Shown here piece by piece: positions 35,674 to 44,969 of a stretch of 64,000 nucleotides of DNA (position 1 is its first letter; each line of letters starts with the position of its first letter). The notes under the pieces were generated by a model. The model saw only the letters and a program-made list of their open reading frames with translations. It was not told the origin of the DNA and searched no databases. Origin of the DNA: Glaciecola sp965658765. Lineage in GTDB: Bacteria; Pseudomonadota; Gammaproteobacteria; Enterobacterales; Alteromonadaceae. A program made the position numbers and the translations under genes. The stretch covers positions 1-64,000 of the forward strand of contig CBFHTO010000014.1 of NCBI GenBank assembly GCA_965658765.1, in the 5' to 3' direction.

Positions 35674-35706
35674 AACCTAGCTATTTAAAGTAGCTAGGTT
35701 TTTTTA
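35674..35706 (+). terminator. Rho-independent terminator after phaB
   Basis: AACCTAGCTA (35674-35683), loop TTTAAAG, TAGCTAGGTT (35691-35700), then a T-rich run. The 10-bp stem is perfect. It may also serve the convergent transglycosylase gene. Confidence 0.92.
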
Positions 35707-35735
35707 TTTTTTTTCTAAAATGTCCTATCCCAAAA

Positions 35736-36977
35736 TTACGAACTTAGGATTGCCGTTATTGTCTCGGGTGAAGGGAAGCCATCTGCAATCATGTTATTTT
35801 GAGATTGAAATTGTCTAATACCTTCTCTGGTCGCAGGCCCCAATATTCCGTCTGCGCCTCCTACATCAAAGCCAAGCGCGTTTAGCTTTTGTTGTAGTCT
35901 AGCAATTTCAGTGATCTTGAACGGTGGTAAATCAGGAAGTTTATTGTGCAATCCAACGCCACCAGCCACTTGATTAGCTAGTTGCCCAACTGCAATAGCA
36001 TAAAACTCTGAATTGTTCCATCTCATGATAATTTTGAAGTTATCATAGGTAAGAAACGCCGGTCCCTTGTGACCTGACGGTACGCGAAGCCGTGCTTCTA
36101 GTTCACTAAAAGGTAGTGCTGAGTCATCTGCCATCGTTAAGCCAAGCGATTTCCATTGGCTTACTGACCTCTCTTCGCTGTTCGCTAGGCGATAGTCGAA
36201 GCCTTTAGGCAAGGCAACTTCTCTTCCCCATCTTTCACCCGATTTCCAACCTAGCTTCCACAAAAAATTGGCCGCAGATTTGAGAGCATCTTTTTCACTG
36301 TTCCAAAGGTCAATTTTATTATCACCGTCACCGTCGATGGCATAATTTGTATAGGTGGTTGGCATAAACTGAGTATGGCCCATGGCTCCCGCCCAAGATC
36401 CTTGCATCTGTTCACGGCTCAAGTTTTGACTGTCCATTAGTTTAAGCGCTAAAAATAACTCTTGACTAAAAAATCGTGAACGCCGCTCGTCGCAAGCGAG
36501 GGTTGCAAGTGAGTCCAGAGTAGACATGTTCCCCTTATATCCCCCGTAATTTGTCTCTAGGCCCCAGAAAGCAATTAGATAGTGACCAGGGATCCCATAT
36601 TTTTGGGTTAATGTCTTAAGGAACTCCTTGTGCTCAGCGTATTTTTCTTTGCCTTTGTTAATTCTCCAATCGTTTACGCGTTTTGAATAGTAACTTGGAA
36701 AGGTTGATACGAACTCAGGTTGGCTTCTATCAAGCTCTATGACTCGAGGGATAAACTTCATGTTTGCGAACTCTTGCTTGGCGCGCTCGGCGCTCACACC
36801 TTTTGCTATAGCCTCTTTTTGTTTGGTAGCCAAACACTGTTGAAAGTTCTGTTTATTTGACTCGATCAGTGACGAAACGTCGTTTTGCTCTGCATGTAGA
36901 TGTTGGATGCCAGAAAACAATAAAAAGCCCAATGTGAAGATCAAAAGCCTTGGGCGGTTAGCGGTGAACATTTTCAA
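35736..36977 (-). CDS. MltB-type lytic murein transglycosylase with peptidoglycan-binding domain
   Basis: 413-residue secreted enzyme that cleaves peptidoglycan to 1,6-anhydro-muropeptides. A signal peptide (about residues 1-29, ending HLHAEQ) precedes the SLT_2 catalytic domain, with the catalytic Glu in AFWGLETNYGGYKGN and downstream GAMGHTQFMPTTY, AIDGDGDNKIDLW and AANFLWKLGW. A C-terminal PG_binding_1 domain (about 345-410: KLNALGFDVGGADGILGPAT) is fused. No lipobox Cys is seen, so unlike MltB it is probably soluble in the periplasm. It separates phaB from the other PHA genes, with no obvious functional link. Confidence 0.93.
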   Translation of the reverse strand: MKMFTANRPRLLIFTLGFLLFSGIQHLHAEQNDVSSLIESNKQNFQQCLATKQKEAIAKGVSAERAKQEFANMKFIPRVIELDRSQPEFVSTFPSYYSKRVNDWRINKGKEKYAEHKEFLKTLTQKYGIPGHYLIAFWGLETNYGGYKGNMSTLDSLATLACDERRSRFFSQELFLALKLMDSQNLSREQMQGSWAGAMGHTQFMPTTYTNYAIDGDGDNKIDLWNSEKDALKSAANFLWKLGWKSGERWGREVALPKGFDYRLANSEERSVSQWKSLGLTMADDSALPFSELEARLRVPSGHKGPAFLTYDNFKIIMRWNNSEFYAIAVGQLANQVAGGVGLHNKLPDLPPFKITEIARLQQKLNALGFDVGGADGILGPATREGIRQFQSQNNMIADGFPSPETITAILSS

Positions 36978-37070
36978 AATCGCGTCCTTCGAATTAAGGT
37001 CTGTTGAATCGATGATAATAGATTAGTGCATGCTTAATGACAATTAGTTCAGATGAAATCTTCTGAACAA

Positions 37071-37098
37071 AAAAAGCCCAGCAATTGCTGGGCTTTTT
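37071..37098. terminator. bidirectional Rho-independent terminator
   Basis: A perfect 28-base palindrome, five A, GCCCAGCAATTGCTGGGC and five T. It lies 23 bases past the phaZ stop on the minus strand and in the upstream region of the transglycosylase gene. Confidence 0.93.
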
Positions 37099-37120
37099 GA
37101 GGTAATTATCGATTTGTTGT

Positions 37121-38344
37121 TTACTCGTACTTATTAATAAATTCAGTCACAATAGGACGAATATTCTTTCGGTACATAGAGCCACTGAAAATACCGTAGT
37201 GACCAGCTCCAGCTTGTATATGGTGTTTACGCATATTCTTTGGAATACTTTTACAAATGTCTTGTGCCGCTTCCGTCTGACCTAGGCCGCAAATATCATC
37301 ATTAGCGCCCTCAACTGTTAGTAGAGCTGTATTGTCAATGGCTTCAAAATTCACAGGCTCCCCTTTATAGGTAATTCGGCCTTTGGCTAGCTCATTGTTT
37401 TTAAATACTCGCTCGATTGTTTCTAAATAGAATTCTGCAGGCATGTCTAAAACAGCCATATATTCGTCATAGAAAGCTCTAAAACGGTCTGCGTCTTCTT
37501 GCTCTCCAAACAATAAGTTTTGGAAGAAACCGACATACTTTTTCATATGGCTTTTGTGGTTCATTGAAATAAACCCGCCCAGTTGCATGAATCCTGGGTA
37601 TACCTTTCGACCAGTGCCAGGATATCCCATTGGGACTTCCATGATTGCCACGTTTTTAAACCAGCTCATAGGTCTAGTTTGAGCAAATTCATTTACTCGA
37701 GTTGGGTTCTTAGTCGTATCGAGTGGTCCAGCCATTAATGTGAGCGATTTAGGCGTACTTTCGTTTTTTTCTTGCGCCATAACTGCCGTTGCGATAAGAG
37801 CCTGAACGGTGGGCTGACAGATGGCGATTACATGTGTGTCCTTGCCCAGAAATTCCATGAATTTAATAAGATAGGATACATAACAATCAAAAGAAAATGG
37901 ACCTGCGTCTAATGGCACTTCGCGCGCATCGGCCCAATCAGTAATGTAAATCTCGTGGCCCGGAAGCAAGGCTTCAACGGTGCCTTTTAGGAGAGTGGCG
38001 TGATGGCCAGATAAAGGAGCAACTAATAAAACTTTGTCTTTGTCGCGATGACCTATTCGGTCAAAATGCATTAGATCACAAAAAGGTAGAGACATAACCA
38101 CTTCTTCTCTTACCTTAAAGGTACCAGAGCCGTCAGCAGCTTTTACTTCGTTAATTTCGAAGCCTAGCTTGTCGTATCTTCTGGTCAATCTCATGGCGGT
38201 CTCGAGGCTTGCGTTTGCAAATCGTCCGGACCAAGTATAGGAAACTGGATTAGATGGGTGAGTCACAATATCGTTAACAATACTGAGCCCTTCATTCATC
38301 ATTTGGCCAGTACGTGCTAAGAAATCATAGGTTTGATAATGCAT
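37121..38344 (-). CDS. phaZ: intracellular polyhydroxyalkanoate depolymerase
   Basis: 407-residue alpha/beta hydrolase of the intracellular short-chain PHA depolymerase family (PhaZ of Cupriavidus type). No signal peptide. The nucleophile is a cysteine, C176, in HVIAICQPTVQAL, instead of the serine lipase box; the acid and base regions are near VEGANDDICGLGQT and AGAGHYGIFSGSMYR. The start MHYQTYDFLARTGQMM is typical. It mobilises stored poly-3-hydroxybutyrate granules and heads the minus-strand PHA group with phasins, phaR and phaC upstream. An AATGAG-type weak ribosome-binding site precedes the ATG. Confidence 0.93.
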   Translation of the reverse strand: MHYQTYDFLARTGQMMNEGLSIVNDIVTHPSNPVSYTWSGRFANASLETAMRLTRRYDKLGFEINEVKAADGSGTFKVREEVVMSLPFCDLMHFDRIGHRDKDKVLLVAPLSGHHATLLKGTVEALLPGHEIYITDWADAREVPLDAGPFSFDCYVSYLIKFMEFLGKDTHVIAICQPTVQALIATAVMAQEKNESTPKSLTLMAGPLDTTKNPTRVNEFAQTRPMSWFKNVAIMEVPMGYPGTGRKVYPGFMQLGGFISMNHKSHMKKYVGFFQNLLFGEQEDADRFRAFYDEYMAVLDMPAEFYLETIERVFKNNELAKGRITYKGEPVNFEAIDNTALLTVEGANDDICGLGQTEAAQDICKSIPKNMRKHHIQAGAGHYGIFSGSMYRKNIRPIVTEFINKYE

Positions 38345-38480
38345 AACTCATTCTCCACTCTTTAAATCTTTAAGATGAAAAAACTTCAATCACCCGAATA
38401 TTTCTTGTTCTGATGATTGAAGTCCTTTGGATCACACTGCGATCCGTATTGCGATTGTAATGTAAACTTTAAAGTTTATA

Positions 38481-38825
38481 TTACTTAGCAACAGCTGTTA
38501 GTTTAGAACTTACTTCTTCACTAAGCTCTTTTATCATAGCGCCAGCTTTTTGTTGAGCACCTGATACTAAAGTGTAAGTCTCTTTAGCTGATTCAGTGAT
38601 AGTTTCTTGTAAAGATTCTAAATATGCTTTTTGAGCTTCAGCAAGACTCATTACGTCTTTTTGCTGGCCAGCTGTTTCAGCGAATGATACACCGTTGCTT
38701 AAAAGAGTAGAGAAAAGAGCGTTTTGCTTTTCTGCTAGTTCTTGTAAAGTGTTCATGTTTAATGTAGCTAGTTCAGTTACAGGCTTCATTGAATCTTTAA
38801 GTTGCTCGTTCATTTGTTCAAACAT
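38481..38825 (-). CDS. phasin family protein, short
   Basis: 114-residue helical, amphipathic protein with no Cys, of the phasin family that coats PHA granules. The start MFEQMNEQLKDSMKPVTELA and the block LQELAEKQNALFSTLLSNG match phasins. A close relative, longer by a basic tail, lies just upstream, so the two probably arose by duplication. It lacks the Lys/Ala tail. GGAGAA ribosome-binding site before the ATG. The name phaP would be reasonable but many phasins share it. Confidence 0.88.
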   Translation of the reverse strand: MFEQMNEQLKDSMKPVTELATLNMNTLQELAEKQNALFSTLLSNGVSFAETAGQQKDVMSLAEAQKAYLESLQETITESAKETYTLVSGAQQKAGAMIKELSEEVSSKLTAVAK

Positions 38826-38861
38826 AATGTTTCTCCGTTGGGATGTTGGTAATTAAAAAAA

Positions 38862-39554
38862 TTAAGATTTATCAGCTGCTTTTACATCAGCAGGAGATAA
38901 TTTTGCGACGCTCTTCTTGGTAGAAGCAGCTTCTGCATTCTGTTCGCTTTCAGTTTTCACTGTTTTCGCCGGAGCTGCTTTTGGAGCAGCGGCCTTTGGC
39001 GCTGAGGCTTTCGGGGCAGCTTTAGGAGCCGCTTTTGTGGCAGCTTTAGGAGCAGCTTTTTTTGCTGGTGCCTTTTTAGCCGCAGGTTTTGCTTCTGCCT
39101 TTACCACAGGTTTAGCTTCGGCTTTTTTTGCAGCAGGTTTTGCTTTTGCAGCCGGCTTGGCCTCTGCTTTTGCTGCTGGTTTAGTTGCTTTCGCTACTGT
39201 TTCTTGTGCGTTTTCAAAAGCCGCTTTTGTTTCTTGGCTGACGCTTTCTAGACTAGTTTTCACTAAATCTGTCATTTCGCCTCTTATGCCATTCAATCCT
39301 GCGTAAGTATTTTTTGATGCACTTGCTAAACGCTCTCTTACAGACTCTGCGTAAACAGATTGTGCGGCTAAAACACCCTTGATTTCGTCAAGGTCACTTA
39401 GGTTTTCAACTAGCTTTACGCTGTCTGTCATAACGCCTGTAAACAAAACGGTTTGCTGCTGTGATACAAGCTCAAGCGTCTTAGCATTCATCTCAAAAAG
39501 ACTGGCGGCTGGCTGTGCCGACTTTTTCATTTGTTCTGAAAATTTGCCAAACAT
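38862..39554 (-). CDS. phasin with histone-like Lys/Ala/Pro C-terminal tail (PhaF/PhaI-like)
   Basis: About 230 residues. The first 115 resemble the neighbouring phasin (MFGKFSEQMKKSAQPAASLF, LELVSQQQTVLFTGVM). The second half is a low-complexity tail of repeated PAAKAEAKPAAK and PKAAPKA type units, like the histone H1-like domain of Pseudomonas PhaF that binds DNA and helps share granules at cell division. The start ATG 39554 is preferred over TTG 39569 because GAGGA lies 8 bases upstream. The Ala-rich antisense frame in the tail is an artefact of composition. Confidence 0.87.
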   Translation of the reverse strand: MFGKFSEQMKKSAQPAASLFEMNAKTLELVSQQQTVLFTGVMTDSVKLVENLSDLDEIKGVLAAQSVYAESVRERLASASKNTYAGLNGIRGEMTDLVKTSLESVSQETKAAFENAQETVAKATKPAAKAEAKPAAKAKPAAKKAEAKPVVKAEAKPAAKKAPAKKAAPKAATKAAPKAAPKASAPKAAAPKAAPAKTVKTESEQNAEAASTKKSVAKLSPADVKAADKS

Positions 39555-39608
39555 GATCGATATCCTCAATAATAAAAATTCAAATGCTTGTTGCTAATTC
39601 TTATGTGC

Positions 39609-39689
39609 TTGCTGCACTGCAACATCTGGTATGTTCAAATAATAGACGCTACAGAGAAAAGATCAAGTGTTTTTTTGTTGCGGTGCAAC
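39609..39689. promoter_or_regulatory. candidate PhaR operators between phaR and the phasin genes
   Basis: Two TTGC/GCAA inverted repeats lie in the 188-base gap: TTGCTGCACTGCAA at 39609-39622 and the perfect GTTGCGGTGCAAC at 39677-39689. By family knowledge PhaR binds TGC/GCA-rich inverted repeats upstream of phasin genes and its own gene. The adjacent phaR supports this reading; binding is inferred. Confidence 0.6.
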
Positions 39690-39742
39690 ATTTTTTTTGG
39701 TGGGAATTGATATTGAGGCTTAGGTTGTTGAATTTATTGCTT

Positions 39743-40171
39743 TTATTCCTTTTTCCGACCTTTGTCGTAAGACCAAGTCGACATGTTTTGCTCCATCATC
39801 TTGGTAAATATGCCCATTGGAGAGTTGTCGACCATGTTTTTCATCAGACCCTGCACTTTTTCTTGTTGTTCGATGAACTGTACAATGCTCTGCTCTAAAT
39901 ATTGGCGTACATATACTTCCATGTCTGAATCGTAAAAGCGAATCAACTGTTTTAGTAAAACGTCCGTTAGTAGTGATTCGTGTTCGTTTGCTTCAGACTC
40001 AGTAATAATCTGCAGTAGTACACTCTTGGTGATGTCGTCAGAAGTCTTAGAATCGACAATTTGGAAGTCACTATGATTATTGATCAGTTCTTTGATATGA
40101 CTGAGATTCACGTATTTACTATTTACGGTGTCATACAATCTTCGATTCGGGTATTTCTTAATAATGATCAA
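39743..40171 (-). CDS. phaR: polyhydroxyalkanoate synthesis repressor PhaR
   Basis: 142-residue DNA- and PHA-binding repressor. The N-terminal PHB/PHA accumulation regulator domain is clear (IIIKKYPNRRLYDTVNSKYV, then LLQIITESEANEHESLLT). PhaR represses phasin genes until granules titrate it away. The gene lies just upstream of the phasins on the same strand, with candidate operators between, and downstream of phaC, separated by a terminator. Confidence 0.93.
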   Translation of the reverse strand: MIIIKKYPNRRLYDTVNSKYVNLSHIKELINNHSDFQIVDSKTSDDITKSVLLQIITESEANEHESLLTDVLLKQLIRFYDSDMEVYVRQYLEQSIVQFIEQQEKVQGLMKNMVDNSPMGIFTKMMEQNMSTWSYDKGRKKE

Positions 40172-40234
40172 TGAATAGCTTCCTGTAAATTCCTCTATGC
40201 TTAGATATCCAAAGCATTTACGTTACAAGTATAC

Positions 40235-40263
40235 AAAAAAACGCCTGCATTTGCAGGCGTTTT
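40235..40263 (-). terminator. Rho-independent terminator after phaC
   Basis: The stem ACGCCTGCA/TGCAGGCGT is flanked by A tracts on one side and T on the other. It sits 20 bases past the phaC stop on the minus strand and upstream of phaR. On the minus strand seven T follow the stem. Confidence 0.88.
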
Positions 40264-40282
40264 ACTTAAGCTATGATATGCC

Positions 40283-42055
40283 TTATTGGAGGATTTTCTT
40301 CACATACTCCCCAGGCGCATCTCCTAGCGCTGGCAGACTATCACTTTGTCCGGGTTGAATCGCTTTGATACGTTTCCCTGACTGAGGCTTTAACCACGCA
40401 TGCCAATCTTTCCACCATGAACCCTCTTGTTCGCTTGCGCCTTCCATCCATTCCTCTGGGGTGTCTGGCAATTCATCATTAGTCCAATGAGGATATTTTC
40501 CACCTTTAGTCGGGTTAATAACGCCGGCAATATGACCAGATCCACCTAATACAAATCGTTTTGGACCACTTATCAATTTGGTTCCCTCATAGGAGCCTTG
40601 CCACAAGACGATGTGGTCAGCGACGGTAGTTAAGAAATAAGTAGGCACATCAATGTTAGCAAAATCAATTGTGACTCCGTCTACTTCGACCGTTCCGCCG
40701 TCCTTTAACTTGTTTTCCCAATACGTCAAACGTAAATACTGCTTAAAACAAGCTGCTGGTATGTTCGTAGAATCACTATTCCAATACAAAATATCGAATG
40801 GTGCTGGATCTTTACCTTTTAAGTAATTATTTACAAAGAATGACCAAAATAGACTGTTTTCTCGAAGTAAACTGAAACTCATCGCGATAATACGACCATC
40901 AAATACGCCTTTAATATCAGCGTTATTTTCGATCATGGAAAGCATATCTTCAGAGAAGTAATTCGCGACTTCCCCTGGCTGCGAAAAGTCTAAAAGTGTT
41001 GTCAGTAATGTCAGAGAGTTAACGCTTTCGTCACCTTTAGCTCGTAAATAGGCAACGGTCACTGCGCTTAGCGTGCCACCCACGCAGAAACCGGTGAGGT
41101 TCACTTTTTCTTTGCCAGTAATCTCTTTTACTACATCGAGAGCAGCAATCGGCCCTTTTCGCATATAGTCAAAAAAGTCGTTATCGGCCAATTCTGCATC
41201 TGGATTGACCCAAGAAATCATAAACACTGAGTAGCCACTGTCGAGTAGACCGCCAACAAGAGATTTTTTCTCTTCTATGTCCATAACATAATATTTATTG
41301 ATGAACGGCGGTGTGACTAATACGGGCGTTTCATGAGCGGTCTTTGTTTTTGGCTCATAATGCAGTAGCTCTATTAATTCGTTTCTGTAGACAACCTTGC
41401 CTGGCGTGGTCGCTAAATTCTCGCCTATTTCAAATGCTTTGCTGTCACTTTGACGCATTTTGAAGGCTTCTAGCGGACTTTGTTCAAGATCTTCTAAATA
41501 GGCTTGCATACCTTTCAGTAGACTCTGACCTTGAGTTTTTAGAATTTCTTCACACACTTCTGGATTGGTTAAAACAAAATTTGTAGGTGACAGTGAATTA
41601 ACGTACTGGCGAGTATAAAACTTTGCTTGCTCTGCATCTTTAGCATTTGAAAATTCTATAGATTCAACGATATTAGTCATCATATCTACATTGATCAGAT
41701 AGCTTTCTTTTATATAGTTGAAGACTGGATTGTCATCCCAGTCTTGATGACTAAAACGTCGGTCTTTTTTGGCTTTATTTGTTTGTTCGACTTCTTCTCC
41801 AAGCATAGCTTTAGATGCGCGCTGCCATAAATCTGCTTGTTTTTGCATATATTCAACTTGTTGGTTGAATAATTTACTGGCGTCGATTTTTGTATCGCCT
41901 GACAATAAAGACTGCAATTTTTGAAGATCACCTAAAAAAGGACTGCTCTGCTGGTCACCAACGCTTGCTCGTTTGACGATATCATCCGCCACCGTGTTAA
42001 AGATTTTGGCATATTGCTCTATATAGCCCAACACCTGTTTCTCATCACTGCCCAT
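40283..42055 (-). CDS. phaC: class I polyhydroxyalkanoate synthase PhaC
   Basis: 590-residue enzyme that polymerises (R)-3-hydroxyacyl-CoA into PHA on the granule surface. The N-terminal PhaC_N domain (about residues 80-250, ending VLVTPPFINKYYVMDI) precedes the alpha/beta-hydrolase core. The lipase-like box GFCVGG carries the nucleophile C324; the acid is in TVADHIVLWQG and the base His in GGSGHIAGVINP. Length is that of class I enzymes, which need no PhaE or PhaR subunit. It follows the DUF6489-like gene with a 28-base gap, probably in one operon. Confidence 0.96.
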   Translation of the reverse strand: MGSDEKQVLGYIEQYAKIFNTVADDIVKRASVGDQQSSPFLGDLQKLQSLLSGDTKIDASKLFNQQVEYMQKQADLWQRASKAMLGEEVEQTNKAKKDRRFSHQDWDDNPVFNYIKESYLINVDMMTNIVESIEFSNAKDAEQAKFYTRQYVNSLSPTNFVLTNPEVCEEILKTQGQSLLKGMQAYLEDLEQSPLEAFKMRQSDSKAFEIGENLATTPGKVVYRNELIELLHYEPKTKTAHETPVLVTPPFINKYYVMDIEEKKSLVGGLLDSGYSVFMISWVNPDAELADNDFFDYMRKGPIAALDVVKEITGKEKVNLTGFCVGGTLSAVTVAYLRAKGDESVNSLTLLTTLLDFSQPGEVANYFSEDMLSMIENNADIKGVFDGRIIAMSFSLLRENSLFWSFFVNNYLKGKDPAPFDILYWNSDSTNIPAACFKQYLRLTYWENKLKDGGTVEVDGVTIDFANIDVPTYFLTTVADHIVLWQGSYEGTKLISGPKRFVLGGSGHIAGVINPTKGGKYPHWTNDELPDTPEEWMEGASEQEGSWWKDWHAWLKPQSGKRIKAIQPGQSDSLPALGDAPGEYVKKILQ

Positions 42056-42083
42056 TTTATTATCCTTTGTTAAACTTGTTTGC

Positions 42084-42347
42084 TCAGCTGTTCTTGGAGT
42101 CTGTTTTTTCGCTTGTCACGTTTCCTGTTTTTAGGAAGCTACTCATCATCTTTTGATACGCATTAAAGCCACTCATACCTGATTCCATCGATGGTTTAAT
42201 GAATGTTTCGAAGGCGGTTTGTGGATCTTGCTCGCATTTTTTTAATAAGTCATTTGTAATTGAAGCATGTAAATCGCTAAAATCAGGTAGACCGAAAATT
42301 TCTCGGGCTTCAGAAGGGGAAAGTTCGAGTTCAATTTTCACTTTCAT
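42084..42347 (-). CDS. DUF6489-like small protein upstream of phaC
   Basis: 87 residues, helical and charged, no membrane segment. The start MKVKIELELSPSEAREIFGL and the following DLH...LLKK resemble the DUF6489 family, small proteins often found beside PHA genes. Its last third contains FETFIKPSMESGMSGFNAYQ. It is the first gene of the probable operon with phaC and could be an accessory of synthase or granule. The function is unknown, and the family match is from memory of the motif. Confidence 0.75.
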   Translation of the reverse strand: MKVKIELELSPSEAREIFGLPDFSDLHASITNDLLKKCEQDPQTAFETFIKPSMESGMSGFNAYQKMMSSFLKTGNVTSEKTDSKNS

Positions 42348-42528
42348 TTACATAGGCCTTATGTAATTTTAAGTTGAACTACAAGCCTAATCGCGAGCCC
42401 AAACCTTGTCCAGTCTCATAGACTAATGTAGCACCGAATGAAAAACTGTCCTTTATTGGGACTGAAATCGTGATAAGAAATCATCTTTTGTTGGCTGATG
42501 AAAGACATGCAATATGGACTATAAATAA

Positions 42529-44850
42529 TTGAAACTAGTATCTTTGATAAGTATGCCATTTAAATGGTTCACTCGACATTTTTGGAAAATTAGCGTTGTT
42601 TCGCTCGTAGTGATTGTCAGCTACCTCGTATATTTGGACGCACAAATACAACCTAGATTCGAGGGCAATAAATGGGAGGTTCCCGCACAAATTTTCGCTC
42701 GCCCCTTAAGTATTGAGAAGGGAGAGGAGATCAGTAAACAAGAGATCTTGGACGAGCTAAAATTACTTGGATACAGAGCAACACAGCGAGCAGACGAAGT
42801 GGGCGAATACTCGAGCGCGTTAAATAAGTTGATCATTTATCGACGCGAATTTTATTACCCTGACCACACCTATCCTGCACAAAAAGTGCTCATAGAGTGG
42901 GATGGCGCAAGGATTTCGTCAATTCAAGCAATAGAATCAAATACTAGGCTACGTCGAACCAGCCTAGAGCCTTGGTTGGTCTCTCGTCTTGTCGGCGGTT
43001 TAGACGAAGATAGGATGTTAGTAGGTAATGCTGATATCCCTAGTTTATTAAAAGCCAGTTTAATAACAGTAGAAGATCGGGATTTTTACGAACACTTTGG
43101 TGTAGCTCCATTATCAATACTACGTGCCTTAATTGCTAATATCACTGCGGGGCGCACGGTTCAAGGCGGTAGTACTTTGACTCAACAACTAGTCAAGAAT
43201 TTGTTTCTCACTCGCGAACGCTCATACGTACGAAAGCTAAAAGAAGCGGCAATGGCTTTGGTTATAGATGCAAGATACAGTAAAGACGAAATATTAAACG
43301 CCTACATCAATGAAGTTTTTTTAGGACAAAATGGTGCAGTCGCGATTCATGGATTCGGACTTGCAAGTCATTATTTTTTCAATCGCCCATTAAACGAGCT
43401 TGGGATCACCGAAATCGCAACGCTAGTTGGTATGGTAAAAGGCCCTTCGTATTACGATCCGATACGTCATCCTGAGCGTTCAACAGAGCGTCGAAATCTA
43501 GTTTTAAGGCTCTTATTTGAAAACTATGAAATTTCAAAGGAAGAATATGAAAAGGGGCTTAATACTCCCTTAATTACTCATGATAATCCGGCCCTTGCAT
43601 CGGGAAAACATCCGGCGTTTATGGATAAAATACGTTCTGAATTAAAAAGCGTGGTGCAAACAAAAGAGACTCGCTTATCTGGCGTGAAGGTCTTTACTAC
43701 ACTAGACATTAATGCTCAACGAAGAGCTGAAGCTGCGCTGGTTAACGTTGTAGCACAAAAGCGCAAAGCTTATAAACAGCCGGCGCTACAAGGAGCCTTG
43801 GTAGTATCTGACATCAAGTCAGGCGGTATTCGAGCGATTGTGGGCAGTATGGATACCACTTATGCTGGGTTCAATCGAGCGCTCAATGCGAAACGGCCTA
43901 TCGGCTCTCTCATTAAACCAGTTATTTATCTGAGTGCCTTAGAAGATCCTTTTACCTTTAATTTAGCATCGCAAGTGGACGACAAACCCATTACTTACGA
44001 TGATGCGAATGGTGAAAAATGGAGACCTTTAAATGCGGATAAAAAGTTTAGACAAAGCGTTAATTTGATGGATGCAATTGTGCACTCTTATAATGTGCCC
44101 AGCGTAAATATTGCTGCTAAAGTGGGTTTTGATGAAGTGGTATCGACGATTTCAAGACTTGGAGTACAAAGCGATGCTAAGCCTTTGCCTTCGATTGCCC
44201 TCGGTGCAGTAGAGATGTCTCCGCTTAATGTAAACCAGATTTATCAAACCATTTCTAACAATGGTGAGTTAAGACCTTTATACGCCCTTTACGCAGTTTC
44301 GACGCATGATAATGCGTTAATTTGGAAACACCAGCATCGCTCGCAAAACAGGGCTGATGAAGACGCGACTTATTTACTCAACTATGCACTGCACAAAGTG
44401 ACAAAAGAGGGCACTGCAAAAGCGATTGGCAAAACCTTCAGTAAAATTAATATGGCAGGCAAAACTGGGACAACAGATGATTACCGAGACAGCTGGTTTA
44501 GTGGTTTTGACCGAAATCTTGTCACCACTGTTTGGCTCGGTAATGATAACAACGCGCCGATCAATATGTCGGGAGCAACAGGTGCTTTGCCAGTATTTAT
44601 TGAGTTTCAAAAAAAGATGTCACCAAAAAGTTTGGTTAGGCGCTTCCCTGAGTCATTGACGATTGCCCATTTCGATAAATCAACGGGTAATCATACACTG
44701 GCGCGCTGCGATGACGTTTTGAGCGTACCAGCAATTAAGTATGCACTTGCTGATAGAGTTTCTTGCCCTGACAGTTCGGGACAATCAACCGTGCTTGAGC
44801 CAGAAGAGAAAGAAAAGAAAAAATCTTGGTGGGAGCGCTTATTTTCTTGA
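42529..44850 (+). CDS. mrcB: bifunctional penicillin-binding protein 1B
   Basis: 773-residue class A penicillin-binding protein that polymerises and cross-links peptidoglycan. A short cytoplasmic end and membrane helix (about residues 15-38) precede a UB2H-like region (EGNKWEVPAQIFARPLSI), the GT51 glycosyltransferase with VEDRDFYEHFG and GGSTLTQQLVKN, and the transpeptidase with RPIGSLIKP (active Ser in SLIK), SYN and KTGTT. A Cys pair (ARCDDV, VSCPDS) lies near the end. The TTG at 42529 is uncertain; the ATG at 42553 is an alternative, eight codons later. It is a single gene diverging from the phaC operon. Confidence 0.94.
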   Translation: MKLVSLISMPFKWFTRHFWKISVVSLVVIVSYLVYLDAQIQPRFEGNKWEVPAQIFARPLSIEKGEEISKQEILDELKLLGYRATQRADEVGEYSSALNKLIIYRREFYYPDHTYPAQKVLIEWDGARISSIQAIESNTRLRRTSLEPWLVSRLVGGLDEDRMLVGNADIPSLLKASLITVEDRDFYEHFGVAPLSILRALIANITAGRTVQGGSTLTQQLVKNLFLTRERSYVRKLKEAAMALVIDARYSKDEILNAYINEVFLGQNGAVAIHGFGLASHYFFNRPLNELGITEIATLVGMVKGPSYYDPIRHPERSTERRNLVLRLLFENYEISKEEYEKGLNTPLITHDNPALASGKHPAFMDKIRSELKSVVQTKETRLSGVKVFTTLDINAQRRAEAALVNVVAQKRKAYKQPALQGALVVSDIKSGGIRAIVGSMDTTYAGFNRALNAKRPIGSLIKPVIYLSALEDPFTFNLASQVDDKPITYDDANGEKWRPLNADKKFRQSVNLMDAIVHSYNVPSVNIAAKVGFDEVVSTISRLGVQSDAKPLPSIALGAVEMSPLNVNQIYQTISNNGELRPLYALYAVSTHDNALIWKHQHRSQNRADEDATYLLNYALHKVTKEGTAKAIGKTFSKINMAGKTGTTDDYRDSWFSGFDRNLVTTVWLGNDNNAPINMSGATGALPVFIEFQKKMSPKSLVRRFPESLTIAHFDKSTGNHTLARCDDVLSVPAIKYALADRVSCPDSSGQSTVLEPEEKEKKKSWWERLFS

Positions 44851-44969
44851 GAAAATTGCGTATTTAATTTTTTGCCTGTGCTGTCAATTTACTTGTTAGA
44901 TATTCTGAAATAGGTCATGGTAGCGCTTTAAATGGAATATGAGCGAAACACGGCAATGGCGTCCTAAAA

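Noticed and set aside
38917..39306. 129-residue Ala-rich open frame opposite the long phasin
   Set aside because: It is the antisense of the Lys/Ala/Pro tail; the open frame follows from codon composition, not from a gene.
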